DNA of 64,000 bases from Misgurnus anguillicaudatus. Its lineage: Eukaryota > Chordata > Actinopteri > Cypriniformes > Cobitidae. A model generated the notes under the pieces. It had not been told where the DNA came from, did no database searches, and saw only the letters and a list, made by a program, of their open reading frames with translations. A program made the translations under genes and the position numbers. Shown piece after piece: positions 1-11,187 of this stretch (the stretch's first letter is position 1; each line of letters opens with the position of its first letter). The stretch is taken from contig NC_073352.2 of the NCBI RefSeq assembly GCF_027580225.2, positions 30,498,001 to 30,562,000 on the forward strand, in the 5' to 3' direction.

Positions 1-347
1 GTGAACAAACCTGACAAACGTGAGCAAAACGTCCCTTTGGGGATATCCGTATTTGTAAAAAATGCAATAAAATCTAGTAAATAGGTTTTTATTAATGATT
101 ATAATGTGTTTGTGATGATAAAAACATTAACTATATACACACACACTATACATGTAGTTTGCATGTTGCTAATTAGCATATCTTCATTGTCAGTGTAGTA
201 TTTATTTATTAAGCTTATATGTTTATTATCTGCAGTCGTGCAGCAGTACGAGGTGTTTATTTATGCTAATTAGAGTCTGTTCTGCTTTGATGTGCGTGTT
301 TAAATATTATACCTTTATATGTTGTACAAATTAAATGTAGGCTACTG
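1..347. other. AT-rich non-coding sequence
   Basis: No open frame, repeat boundary or RNA gene could be recognised here. The sequence is AT-rich with short CA runs, as expected of intronic or intergenic fish DNA. Confidence 0.5.
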
Positions 348-562
348 CACTCTTAAAATGGCTGGGTTATTTTTGGCCCATAATGGGTAAATATTGGACA
401 GAATACGTGCTGGGTTAAAAATGGACCCAATGCTGGGTTATTTTAATTCAAGTGCTGGGTTATTATACCCCATGGTTGCATAACAAAAAACAAACATTGG
501 GTCATTTTTAACCCAGCACGGGGTAATTTTGGGTCAAAAATAACCCAGCCATTTTTAGAGTG
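348..562. mobile_element. Short palindromic MITE with ACCCAGC-rich arms
   Basis: The left end reads cactcttaaaatggctgggt and the reverse complement of the right end reads cactctaaaaatggctgggt. The arms continue as repeated GCTGGGTTATTTT and AACCCAGC motifs toward the centre. This is a non-autonomous inverted-repeat element of about 215 bp with no coding capacity. The superfamily is not assigned because no clear target duplication is visible. Confidence 0.8.
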
Positions 563-840
563 TGTATGTTTAATTTTAGAACAATAAAAAGCATGCACAG
601 TCCGATGCAACATAATAATTTGATAATGTAGCTTAACTAAAAGTAAGTTCGTTCTTTAAAACTGCAAATCCTTTAATAAAACAAAGACTTAACAAAATTT
701 AAGTTGCCCTTTGGGCAAGCACTTTTCAGTTTTTGGTAGCCTGAAATTAATGCAAATAGCCTGAATAAGAAAGACATTACTTTTAATGTGGAATATTGAG
801 ACAAAACATCTATCAAAACACAAATAACACATAAAATAAT

Positions 841-943
841 CAAATTTATGCATCTGGCAAATTCAATCTGCATGTGTTTCCTGAATCAAACCCATGAATG
901 TTTGGGCTGCTAACGCAACACTACCAGTTGAGCTACAGGAACA
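841..943 (-). mobile_element. tRNA-derived SINE, internally deleted
   Basis: Read on the minus strand the copy begins TGTTCCTGTAGCTCAACTGG, an A-box-like tRNA head. It then has a B-box-like GGGTTTGATTC and ends in the GCCAGATGCATAAAT tail typical of fish tRNA SINEs. The region between B box and tail is shortened. It is a retroposon, not a functional tRNA gene, because no anticodon or acceptor stem can be folded. Confidence 0.8.
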
Positions 944-2320
944 CACTATTCTGACGGGAATATTCCAGTCTTATCCATATTTCCTCCCGGTCTCAGGACA
1001 GCATGGCCTTTCTTATTACACAGCGACTAAACGTGTCCATGGTGCAATATTCTTTTAAATGCTGAGATATGCCAGTTTTTCTTCTCGAGGATTTTTCATT
1101 CTTGCAGATGGCCCATACTGAGGTAACATTAATCAATTTCGGAGGTGTATGATATATGCCGAGTCTTCCCTATCATCCCGTACCAGGCCGTGTAGAGACC
1201 ATCTTATCATATTAGCCGGCCGCTATACAAAGCAGCCTATGTCTTCTATTCACTTAGCATTCATTTTCCTGACAGTGCAAAATAAATAAATAAAGGACCC
1301 GTCAACAAAGAGAAAGGCGGCATGTATCTAACTTTGCTCTAATTCCCTCTTTGTGTTTGACACGTGAAGCTAACGTCAAGCTGAAGCTCATGTGGACCAC
1401 CGGCTTTGACCACCGTCGTTCAATTAGCTGTCCTGTTTGAGAGAGTTAGAACAAAGGTGATCCCCGCGACCCAGAGACATGCGAGAAGGCTGGTGACACA
1501 CTTATGGCTGCAGGCTGCTCTCTTGACCGGAGAGTTCAGTGTCTTGTCAGTAACCATCAGTGTCTTGACAGAGCACTAATGGCATTTCCTAATAGCGTGG
1601 GGTGGAACAAAGGGGCCGAAATCACAGGGATCCTGTCCATTAGACTGTCTGCCTTTGTTTGTGCCTACAGACAAAGGTGTGGCCTTCAGACATGAAGACA
1701 TGGCAGGGACAAAGGGTGCGAGAGAGAAACCAAGAGTATGAGCTATCACGGCTCAACCTCGAATTTTCTGTGACAGCTTGAATTGCTTAAAAACAATCAG
1801 TCACAAAGACGCAGGTGTAGCCAAGCCAGCCAACGCAGGTGTGGTGTATTTAAAAGCAAGTGTTTTTACCAAATCGTTGCAGTTAAGACTGCATGAAACG
1901 GTGCACTTAAGCTCTGTAATAAGCATTGTAAAGTCTAATTGGTTGTTGGCCTTAGCTAAAGAAGGTATGCAAGTGTGCCTTTATTTTCTTTAAAAGTAAA
2001 CATTTTCAAACGTTCTTTGAAATGCATACCATTTAATTGAGTGCAAGTGTGTTTTTAAAGAACAAACTGAACCATGTTAACTAACTCCTTGATTTGTTTT
2101 AAAGGCAAAGGTATCTGATTTGATCCAAAAACATTTGAATGTCTCCTCACATCCTGATAACAATCATTATGGTAACGTTTTTAAATGTATGTCTATAAAT
2201 ATATGTCATCTGTGAAAGGCGTAGGACCAAAAATGCAATAATTATATGTATGCAATTTTTGCTCCTCTTCTGTGAACGTGTTTTGCATGTCACTGCCCAC
2301 CCTGTTCATGCAGACCTAAA
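944..2320. other. Unassigned non-coding stretch
   Basis: No gene or repeat was recognised. The base composition at about 1320-1700 is more balanced than its surroundings and shows no obvious terminal repeats. It is therefore a candidate for single-copy, possibly conserved non-coding DNA. Short ORFs here lack splice context and codon bias. Confidence 0.4.
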
Positions 2321-2486
2321 CTGTAAAAAAATATGGACGACATCACCCATTTGGGTTTGTGAAGATCGTTTTTGAAGCTTAAAGTAGGCGTTGCCTGCCG
2401 TCGCCATCTTGGCCGCGCGTCACCGCGAATCACTCGCGGAAAACCGAAAATGGGAAAAAGGCGGGACATGGGTGAAGCTGAGGTGG
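2321..2486 (-). repeat. Interspersed repeat, partial copy (family of 48190-48684)
   Basis: The stretch starts ctgtaaaaaaatatggacga and contains GCCATCTTGGCCGCGCGTCA. It aligns over its whole length with the reverse complement of about 48506-48685. Shared landmarks include the GTTTGTGAAG, TAGGCG, CGCCATCTTGGCCGC and AAAATGGG segments. The two copies are inverted relative to each other. Homology stops near 2486, so this is a truncated copy. Confidence 0.7.
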
Positions 2487-4029
2487 AATGTCTGCATGGA
2501 TCTGGTAAAGCTTTAGTTTTTAACCAAAAGTGCTGTTCTTTCTATTCGGGCAGCACAAAACACAACAAGGTGACATTTTAAAGTCCAAATCTCAAACTTT
2601 TAGCGCGCCGGCTATAAGTTCCTACAAATTTTTTGCCTTCAGCCGGAGCGATGACGTCACAGTGATGTGGGCGATTAAGGGGTCTATAGGGAATCATAAA
2701 CCATTCATAAAAATAAGAGGCTTTGTGTTTCCTTCTGTTTGGGTTTCAATATTTTTTTATCTTTTAAAGCATTGATTGCGACAAACCCCTTTATTCCTTT
2801 TTATTGTATCCAAGTAGGAGTATTTATTTTGATAATACAAAGTGCCATCTTTAATTAATGCTTTATCACAGCAGTTCCCAACTGATAGGTCACAGGTCTC
2901 TTCTGATAGAAACAGAAAAACAGCTTTGAGTGCAATTCATCAAATGCAACTACCCATATAATTGTGGACAGTTTGGATATCAAAATAGGCTTATCGAGTT
3001 TTAAAAAAGAGGGGTAAATGCCTTCTTTCATTCAATCTGGTTTTCGGTGGATATTCATCTGTCACATAGCAGATGCTACCCAAGCCAGGCATACTGTGTA
3101 ACATGGCCAGAACCCTAAACCATGAAAAACAAAGCAAATACAATCAGCGAAGATGTTTATATGTGTTATTTTTGGGTCTTTTCATAAGGAATGAATCTGG
3201 CACGATCAACGTTCAAATGCAACACCATTAAAGCAAAACCAGTGCAGCAAATACATCCATAAAAATCTTCCTGCAGGTACGTTGTGATAAAAAGCACAAT
3301 TAAATAAAAAGTAAGCAGGTTTGCCTTTAAAACTGTGATTGCACTTTAACCCAGATTTTCACAAAAGAACACTTTCAATAAATATTTCTATGTCAGCTAT
3401 AATGAAGTACATTTGTAAAGTGACCGTGAATCACTAAGCTCTTTGTACGCTGTGTTAATTCATGAACGAAAGCCAAAGATGTTATCAACTGAGCTGCACA
3501 TAACCTGATCTGACATAAAAACACCTATTTTCAGCGTAAAGAAACATATGGGTCTAAATATAACGGTCTGGGATTTATTTTATTATCAGCATCCTGAGAG
3601 TTAAGTGTGAGACAAGGCCAGGACACCTCTACACAGTTTCCATCAGCGACATCTCGACTAACCAAAGTGAGTCAGAGAGAGGAAAAAAGGAGATGATTCA
3701 CACAGCTATCAATGAAAGACCTCTCAGAGAAAGCCAGACCTGAAATGTTGAGAGCTGTGAACGTCTGGATTGTTTTCTTGAGACTTAAATAGGAAATCTC
3801 AAACTGCAGGCAGAGAGACGGCCTACTTGAGTCACGCTGAACTCGAGAGATAATTTCAGACATCTGATAGAGAAAAGAAACAATCTTTTAAATAACAAGA
3901 TGGACCTCGGCTGTGGTTGGTCGGAAACATAAACACAACCACTAATTAAGTTCAAAGTATTCTCTTCACAGCGAGGATCTCCCAAAGATATGATTTTCAG
4001 TTTTGTGCTGTTAAAATGAAGTCTATTTT
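2487..4029. other. Unassigned non-coding stretch with a CRE-like site
   Basis: No gene is recognised. A TGACGTCA palindrome (cAMP-response-element-like) lies at 2652-2659, but there is no sign of a promoter around it. The remainder is AT-rich single-copy-looking DNA. Confidence 0.4.
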
Positions 4030-4503
4030 AACTCCATAGTTAGGCTTTTCAGACTGCGCTTAACTCCGGGTTATATTCGTTCTAAATCCTGCTTTTAAAG
4101 CTCACGTAAAACACGCTGTTTCTGCATTTTTGATGTTAATCTGAAGTAGTATTACATCCTTTATATCTCCGAGTCTTTGGTTTAATCAGATTTATAAAAG
4201 AAATATTAGCTTTACAGAATCTTTCCAATAACGTACGAAAAAATGAAATAGGAGGAGTAACTACCGCGGGAGGAGCGAGTACGAGTCATGCAACACTATA
4301 CAACACTGTTTAACTTATTATTCAATACATGTTCCTGTCATTTATATAATATGCACGCGCCTATTTCCATCATAAGACAGTCTTACTTACCGCATGCAAC
4401 TCATGACCCAGTTGGGAAAATCCAGCGCATCAAACATGTTTGTAAGTTCTAGCATCTACCGCTAATTGACAGGTGGGCGGGGTTTTTCGGGGAAGTGCCC
4501 ATA
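4030..4503 (-). repeat. Interspersed repeat, copy 1 of a two-copy family
   Basis: The right part (about 4335-4503) matches the reverse complement of 30567-30925. Shared landmarks include GGTGGGCGGGGTTTTTCGG, GTTGGGAAAATCCAGCGCATC, ATAAGACAG and ATATAATATGCACGCGCC. This copy lacks about 190 bp present in the other, and it is cut off at 4503 by an AT microsatellite. The left limit is approximate. Confidence 0.6.
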
Positions 4504-4505
4504 AA

Positions 4506-4577
<72 letters not shown>
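4506..4577. repeat. (AT)n microsatellite
   Basis: Nearly pure alternating AT runs for about 70 bp at the edge of the preceding repeat. It is expected to be length-polymorphic. Confidence 0.97.
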
Positions 4578-4579
<2 letters not shown>

Positions 4580-6356
4580 TTATATTGCATTTCTGTCAAA
4601 GGATCCTTTAAAAAGTGACACACTGCACCTTTAAAAGAGCTTTGGCGCTAATATGCATCCTTGAGGTACTAATATGCAATCTTTGGTACCAATATCTACT
4701 TCTGAGTTACTAATATGAACTCTCTACTTTATAAATGGTACCATAACATCTATTTTGACCATTTTTCTGTCAATTTGTCTATCAAAATGCAAAGCAAAAC
4801 CGAACCCTACACGAAAATTTGTGTTTACTGTATCTACTACTACAGCCTAACATATAAACTGCATCTGTGCCATGTTGCCGATTACCGTGGAAAATTATTT
4901 TGACTCATCCTCAGTCTGAAGCGGAAAATGTGTTTACAGTAATGCACTTACAATGGATGCCTTGGAGGCAAGCTGGCAGCTCCATGAATAAACTATTAAA
5001 ATAGACATTAACTTGTAAATAACCTTGAATATTCCTTTAAGGCTTTAAGTTATTAAAAACACCAATTTACATTAGCAAACCCTCACAGTTCCTCCAGTAC
5101 ACATTAATCATTATTAACAATTCAGATTTTCATATTAAACTTGGGAATTATAATTTAAGGTACTATAGATGTATAAGAATCACCTGAAGACATAAAACAC
5201 CAAGCTGACCTCTAAGGACGAGAAGTGACTTAATAAAAACACCCGGCACTGTAAAACCTTTCATTGCGATGACATCATAACCTACGGTTACAAAATCCCA
5301 CATAAAGAGCTTCAATTCCAGCATGAGAGTGAAAATTAACAGTAGGCCTTGTTAATTTATATGTTCCGGCGTTTCAGTCTTACACTCCCAGGAGACTCTC
5401 GCCGAACGTGAAGCCTCTCAGCAGGCCATTTCTGAAAACGTGTGTGATTACACTGAAAATTAATCTGATATGTTTGGCTTCGTTTTGGTGAAAAGCTAGA
5501 AGCAGTTGCACACAAATTGCTTTTAAGCAGTCTCAGGAGTTGCAGGGCCTTTCACACTCATTTGAATTTGTAGGAATATCTCAAGCGAGGGTTCAAAACG
5601 CTCTTTGTTATTTGCATTTGTCTGCCAGCGCTACAAACATACTCCTTTACTAAACCTCATTCAACATGCATGACTGCCAAATACGAACATTAATTAGTTA
5701 ATATGATCAAAGTCATTTAGGACATACAAACACAAATTTATAGCACTGACTTATCTCTTAATTTGACAGACATAATCAGGTTTATAAACAAACACAGCTT
5801 ATAAACCCCAGGTTACTATAAACAAATGAAAACCTAAAGAGACCGCTTTTTTCCTTTTAACACGCCTTCGCTATTAAAAGGCACTATTAAAAATACGCAT
5901 GTGCTTTTTAGAGATTAAAAGTGCAGGCTTTTACATGCATGCTTTTCATATATCAAACACATTTACGCTCAATTTTGTATCCATATTAGGCAGCATTGCC
6001 CTGCACATATTCACCAAACGAGCAATTCTGTCATGATTAATTATACAAGCATAAAGTCTTAAATCTACTTCAGCAGCCTTAATGCTTCATACATCCTTGC
6101 CAAGAAATGCTGTTCTAGAATCTCTGAAAGCCCAAAATCTTGTCTGCTACCACCACATCTCACACACAACTCGAGCTTAACGCAAGCAGCTGGCATCATA
6201 ACTACTCTGTGTTAAAGTAAAAGGAAGAAAATTAAATGTTTAACCCACACACTTTTCACAAGCTAGAGACTAATAAAAATTGTTGCCAAAGCAAGTAGTA
6301 AACGAGTTAATTTTGCCAACTCTTAGAGTTTTGACTGAATGTAAGATTTTTACATC
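4578..6356. other. Unassigned stretch with remnants of a GGTAC-type MITE
   Basis: At about 4650-4745 there are spaced GGTACTAATATG, GGTACCAATAT and GGTACC motifs, as in the fish MITE fragment at 29255-29405. The remainder to 6356 shows no gene or repeat boundary and is AT-rich. Confidence 0.35.
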
Positions 6357-6364
6357 TCCTATAA

Positions 6365-6670
6365 CAATGGTTCTCAAACTTTTTCCGCGTGCGGCCCCCC
6401 TTGTGTACAGTGCATTCCTTTCGCGGCCCCCCAAAGAAAATGTATTTATTTTTTATATTTTAATTTTTTACATTTATTTTTAATTTATTTTTTAATTAAA
6501 CAAAACATATTAAGTTATACAAAGTAGTGCTGTTGGTTAGTAGCCTTATTTTTTTAAGGTTTAATTACACATAAATTTATGTATTTTTAAAAATTTAATA
6601 AAACTGGGCCCCCCCTGGAACCATCTTGCGGGCCAGCTGGGGGCCCCGGACCCCAGTTTGATAACCACTG
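6365..6670. mobile_element. Non-autonomous hAT element with perfect 8-bp target duplication
   Basis: The terminal inverted repeats are caatggttctcaaac at the left and cagtggttatcaaac when the right end is reversed. The element is flanked by the exact 8-bp duplication tcctataa at 6357-6364 and 6671-6678. The duplication length and CAGTGGTT termini identify a hAT MITE of 306 bp. The interior is AT-rich and non-coding, with GGCCCCCC tracts near both ends. Confidence 0.93.
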
Positions 6671-6717
6671 TCCTATAACACAGCTAAAAATGACCCTTAA
6701 GAAAAATACCATATTTA

Positions 6718-6760
6718 ATATAGCTATTCGAATTACTGGGATCAAACACATGTTCTTTAT
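6718..6760 (-). mobile_element. tRNA SINE, 3' half of a split copy
   Basis: On the minus strand this reads a B-box-like GTTTGATCCCAG. Its matching A-box half is at 8778-8815, more than 2 kb away. The two halves adjoin when the intervening hAT is removed. Confidence 0.7.
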
Positions 6761-7067
6761 TAGGGCTGCACAATATATCAAAAAGTCAAAATATCGCAGA
6801 TGTGCATACGCCAATATGCTTTGTTTGCATTAACTCAATGATTTTTATTAAGGGTGTCACAATTTCGATCTTAAATCGAAATCGATCGAAATTAAGTCAC
6901 AACCTCGAACTTCGAATTAAAAAATTGGATCGTCGATGCTCCCACGCCCCCATGTCACGTCCCGTCAGCTTGCCAAGCGGGGGAAAATAAACTCTCAGAA
7001 GTGCCTTTAAAAACATCCATCCAGCGGAACGCGATTTATATTTTAAACACGAGGGATGTATTGCTAC

Positions 7068-7984
7068 TAGGGATGCAACGATTATAGATTGTGATGGTAC
7101 GGTTATAGTCTGATAAATAATCACGGTTGTACGGTTATTACGGTTATAATGGACTAATTTATTTTACAACATTAATGTAAAAAATCACATGAATAAATTT
7201 TTTAACAATTGCTAAATTATTTTGTATTTTCAGTTTGTGTATTTTTTCTGTAATTCTTGGACAAATTTTAATAATAATAACCTAGCAGGCTTTGACTTAA
7301 ACAGTATAGGTGCCTTTTGAAACCTGTAGGCTATTCATTTTAATGATCTTTCGAATAAATGTAATTTTATATTTGGACTGAATATATATTATAATATTAT
7401 AATATATTATAAATATATAAAAAAAAACTAAATGTATATTATTTTGATTTGTTTGAACTATTAGTAAAAATGATAAGAGCCTCTCAAAACGAATAATAAC
7501 ACCGGGTCATCCTGGACTGGGTTCTGCGAGTCATTTTGGACTGGCAGCATTAACGTGTTAACTCAGGCTATTAATTCATAAATCATTAACACGTTAAAAT
7601 AATTCAACGTTATTAAATGCAGTCAGACCACCAGGAGCCCCGCCCGGATTTGATCCGCGAGGAGGAGGTTTTTAATGCTGCACAGACCGATTGGAGTGTG
7701 GTTCTTTCACGCACCCGTGCAGGCACGCACACACACACACACCAGATGCACGAACAACCAAGAGACGTGTCACGCGCACATATTCTTTTGAACGCGGAGC
7801 TTTGTCATACAGTGCGCTAACAAGCATGTCGCATGCCGCACGCGCCTCTTGGTGGTTCGTGGATCTGGATTGTGTGTGCGTGCGTGAAATAAAAACACCC
7901 GGTGTAGCGGAGGCTTTACGGTTACTTAACCGTGACATTTTAAAGCGCGGTTAATAGTGAAACCGGTTAATCGCTGCATCCCTA
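7068..7984. mobile_element. hAT element, innermost of the nest, perfect target duplication
   Basis: The ends are tagggatgcaacgatta and, from the right, tagggatgcagcgatta. The 8-bp duplication attgctac is exact at 7060-7067 and 7985-7992. The element is 917 bp, with repeated CGGTTA motifs near both ends and a short CA run around 7726. Short ORFs inside (up to 88 residues) have no transposase features. Confidence 0.93.
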
Positions 7985-8408
7985 ATTGCTACAACTCCTT
8001 GAAATGCATATCATAAACAGGATTACTACCTAGTGATCTGTCTTCGGACAGAGCGCAACTCTCTGCACGTGCCCGAGAGAGCCGCCAAGATGCAGCGGGT
8101 TATATTTTAAACAAAAGGTATAGTTTGCCTCAGCTCGCATGAAACGCATAAAACTGAACAAATACGTAAGGATTATTACTTTAGTTTATGTTTAGACTTT
8201 GGACAGATGTGAGATGCGCATGCACGTGAGACAAAGAGAAGCGCAGCTGCTTATGACGACCGGTTTTAGTTCAGATAATAGGAGTCCAAGACGCGCGCAT
8301 TAAGTCTATCTGCGTGCAAGAAGGAATTCTCTCTCTACAAGCTCTCTCGCGTAAAGTAAAGCCCACAAACCCCCATGCGAGGAAAAGCACGCAATGTGCA
8401 TGTTAATG

Positions 8409-8414
<6 letters not shown>

Positions 8415-8450
<36 letters not shown>
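8415..8450. repeat. (AAT)n microsatellite
   Basis: About twelve AAT units lie inside the middle hAT element of the nest. Confidence 0.95.
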
Positions 8451-8451
<1 letters not shown>

Positions 8452-8777
8452 GCATATAATTTTTTGTCTTAAAAAAAAAATCATTTAAAAATCGAGAATC
8501 GAATTGAATCGTGACATCAGAATCGAAAATGTAACCGAATCGAGTATTTGGAAAATCGTGACACCCCTAATTTTTATACTTAGAAAGGTTATGCATAGTT
8601 GAAGTTTTAGTAAAGAGAAAAAAATATCTTGTGTGTGCACAAAAGTTATAAAACATATTTTAATAAGTTCAAATTGATTTTACAAATGCAAAGCATTACC
8701 GTATTGTATACCGTATATTTTATCGTGCAATTTAATAAGGTACTGTATATCGCATTTTTGCAATATCGCACAGCCCT

Positions 8778-8815
8778 AGCTTTAACAACACAATGCTCTA
8801 GCGGTTGAGTTACAC
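8778..8815 (-). mobile_element. tRNA SINE, 5' half of a split copy
   Basis: The minus strand reads TGTAACTCAACCGCTAGAGC, an A-box tRNA head. The rest of the copy is at 6718-6760, separated by the hAT nest. Confidence 0.7.
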
Positions 8816-8857
8816 AAACACTACTACAATTCTACTTTTAAAAAACTGTATGCATCA

Positions 8858-8962
8858 CTGTAAAAAAAATCAGCATTTTTGTAAAATCAACTTAATTTGT
8901 ATGCTACTTTAACTTAAAAAATTAAGTTAAACATCTTCAACTCATCGTTAAAAGTTATGTCT
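8858..8962. mobile_element. One arm of a cactgtaaaaaa-type MITE
   Basis: It begins cactgtaaaaaaaatcagca and continues with TAAAATCAACTTAA and AAAATTAAGTT, as in common fish palindromic MITEs. The opposite arm is not visible, so the copy is truncated. Confidence 0.45.
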
Positions 8963-8965
8963 ACT

Positions 8966-9343
8966 ATGTCCTTCCACCTTAACTAGGTCATCAAAAAAAA
9001 TTCACTGCACAAAAGGCCGTCAAGTGCATCTCGCAGAATAGCGTGGACGCGCTTCACACCGCAAGCCGACACGCGCACCAATGGCCGAAATGAGAGAAAG
9101 ACATGGTCCGTCACTGTCTGGAGGATAACTAGCCAGATGATAAAACAATTAATTCATTAATAATCTAGTATGTGTTCATTTTCTGTCATAGTTTTTTCAA
9201 AATTGAGTTTTATTTGAGTGTTTTAAATAAAAATATTTTCATCATGATGCGTACGCCCCGCCCCTTTGATTGCCATGCCCCCGGCCCCGTCCACCCGCAC
9301 AACCCTACCACCTTAACTAACAAATTTTCTGCGGGAAACCCTG
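8966..9343. mobile_element. hAT-like MITE of the CAGGGTTTCC family, 5'-truncated
   Basis: It shares landmarks with the complete copy at 12836-13219: CCACCTTAACTAGGTC, GCACAAAAGGC, GTCAAGTGCATCTCG, GCGCTTCACAC, CCCCTTTGATTG and the right end TTTTCTGCGGGAAACCCTG. The left terminal repeat is missing. Confidence 0.8.
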
Positions 9344-9659
9344 ACGTGTCATGCCAAAATAAGTGCCTGCTGCAGATGCGTCTAAAGGGTTTATGATAAA
9401 AGAGACGCTCGCGTTTGCCAGATACTCGCATAATCTCATGCGTAATCAGAGTTTTGTATTTTGGGAACGTGAAAATCTTTTATCATAAACGGTTTTGACG
9501 CGTGTGCAGCAGGCACTTATTTTGACAAAACATGTGATGCACACAGGACCTCTCGACACGCAGGACACATATTTTGGAAAATGGAACCACACACATCACA
9601 ATCCGAACACTTATTTTGAATTAGCGCATCCTCGGATGAGCAGTCACGAGCCGCCACTG
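9344..9659. mobile_element. CAGTGGCGG-family DNA transposon, 5'-truncated, strongly palindromic
   Basis: It matches the complete copy at 47330-47792 from ACGTGTCATGCCAAAATAAG to the terminal CCGCCACTG. Inside, AAGTGCCTGCTGCAG near 9360 and its complement near 9510-9525 (TGCAGCAGGCACTT) form a long stem with TTTATGATAAAAGAG. The element abuts the right end of 8966-9343 without a spacer. ORFs on both strands simply follow the palindrome. Confidence 0.75.
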
Positions 9660-10200
9660 CATGTAACTGTGGATATATTCTCTGATTATTTTTAGTATTA
9701 AAAGTATAAAAGTAGAAATAAAGTATAAACTGTGATTTCAAATTATTAAAATTATTGTTTCCCCTCTGCTTGACAGTTTTTCAAAACAAACCAAGCTATT
9801 AGGCTATTAGTTTTGAATACCGCTTTGTAAATCTGACACATAGCCTAACCAAGCTGAAAGCAAAAAAAGGCGTTCATTAATTGTCCTGACAACAACAAAA
9901 CTTAGTAGTGTATATTTTTGGCGATGGCGAAATGCTTCTCATATCCTTGCCTAAAACACAGTAACAATTTAGGTAATTAGATAATTCATAGTTTATTTCC
10001 CCCAAAAAGTGTGAACGCTGTTGCCCTGTGAGGCTATTAAAATATTGCGCAATTTATCTGAGGAATTAACCCCCCTAACAAAGCATCACTTTCTTAAACA
10101 ATGGTCTATCTTTTCCTTTGACTAATGGAAAACAGGGGAGACATTTTATATTGGTGAAGGAGCTGGTGGACAAATTAAATACTTCACCTTTAAGACAAAC
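9660..10200. other. Unassigned AT-rich stretch
   Basis: No gene or repeat boundary was recognised. Confidence 0.4.
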
Positions 10201-10342
10201 ATGCTCGTGCATAGTAACCTATTGTGCTAGCAGTGCAAAATGTCATAGGTTCAAACCAAGGGAACACAAATACTGATAAAAATGTATACTTTGTAATGCA
10301 ATGTATTGTAAGTCACTTTGGATAAAAGAATCTGCCAAATGC
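10201..10342 (+). mobile_element. tRNA-derived SINE
   Basis: An A-box-like head (CTCGTGCATAGTAACC then ATTGTGCTAGCAGTGC) is followed by the B-box-like AGGTTCAAACC. The tail AGTCACTTTGGATAAAAGAA then TCTGCCAAATGC is the standard fish SINE 3' end. The copy is complete but mutated. Confidence 0.85.
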
Positions 10343-10984
10343 GGACAAAGCTGGCATATTTTCCATTGTGTATTTACAAAGCACAGTATATGGAGCCAGT
10401 ACAGAGCCTTATGCAGCATTAGCTACATAAAAATTTATATTAAAAGGCTTTCATTTTATTTACTTATTGATCTGACAGAAGTGTTACAATATGTAAAATT
10501 AAATATTCTGATTTAAAAAAAAATTGTCTCTGAACAGATGTTTAAACTTAGATATTGCATCCCGTGATGCATGCCGAGTGAGAGCTGAACTACGGGTCGA
10601 TGTTGACTCAGTTGAATTGCCACCCTGAGGCACAACTGTGCAGAATATGAACATAATGAGCAAAGGTTAGTAGGCCTTCTTCCCTGTCAACATCATCACT
10701 TTAAGAGGACATGTATCTGCTGTTTTTCAGCCAACTCTTCCTAAAATATCCTTGCCATCCAAGAGCTCACACCACCTACGGCCTGCCTGCAGTAATCTGT
10801 TATTCAACCCAATATAAGAACATGCTAATACTGACACGCACGTCAAAATACTGCAATTAATATATCATGCAAAGCACATAAAGAAACTGGATCCATGCAT
10901 TTTCAGTTGCCATCATCTAGTGTGCTGTAGGTGTTTGAAAAGGCGAAAGCTATGTTTAATAATTAGCCAGTCTGATCTCACGAG
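10343..10984. other. Unassigned non-coding stretch
   Basis: No gene, RNA or repeat boundary was recognised. Confidence 0.4.
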
Positions 10985-11187
10985 AATTCGTATGTATTTT
11001 ACAAGTTGGCTAATTTGTATAAATTTGTATGAAGTGAATTGTACAAAAACTTTCAATTATTATAAAGAACAATAACGAAACCCCACCCCAAACAACAACG
11101 GCACAGGGACAAAGACAAATCATACAAAAATATATGAATGTGATCATACAAATTAATACGAATTAGCCGCCTCGTAAACTACGAACA
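10985..11187. mobile_element. Degenerate palindromic MITE
   Basis: The left arm has TTACAAGTTGGCTAATTTGT then ATAAATTTGTATGA. The reversed right arm has TTACGAGGCGGCTAATTCGT then ATTAATTTGTATGA. The arms flank a short C-rich spacer near 11070-11105. Terminal limits are approximate and no target duplication was found. Confidence 0.65.

Larger units (their letters stand above)
6849..8569. mobile_element. hAT element, middle of the nest, perfect target duplication
   Basis: The ends are taagggtgtcac and, from the right, taggggtgtcac. They are followed by sub-terminal repeated GATTCGA and AATCGAA motifs. The 8-bp duplication atttttat is exact at 6841-6848 and 8570-8577. Subtracting the inner insertion leaves about 796 bp of own sequence, too short for a hAT transposase. 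Confidence 0.93.
6761..8777. mobile_element. hAT element, outermost of a three-hAT nest
   Basis: The ends are tagggctgcacaatatatc and, reversed from the right, ctagggctgtgcgatattg. Flanks ttctttat (6753-6760) and agctttaa (8778-8785) are a decayed 8-bp duplication matching at 5 positions. It interrupts a SINE and is itself interrupted by 6849-8569. Only about 300 bp belong to this element. It has no transposase coding. Confidence 0.82.

Noticed and set aside
890..943. Possible genuine tRNA gene
   Set aside because: A and B box-like motifs are present, but the sequence lacks a proper acceptor stem and continues into a SINE tail. The same applies to 10201-10342, 17727-17804 and 35147-35278.
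2652..2659. CRE palindrome as a promoter element
   Set aside because: A single 8-bp match without a start site, CpG context or nearby exon.
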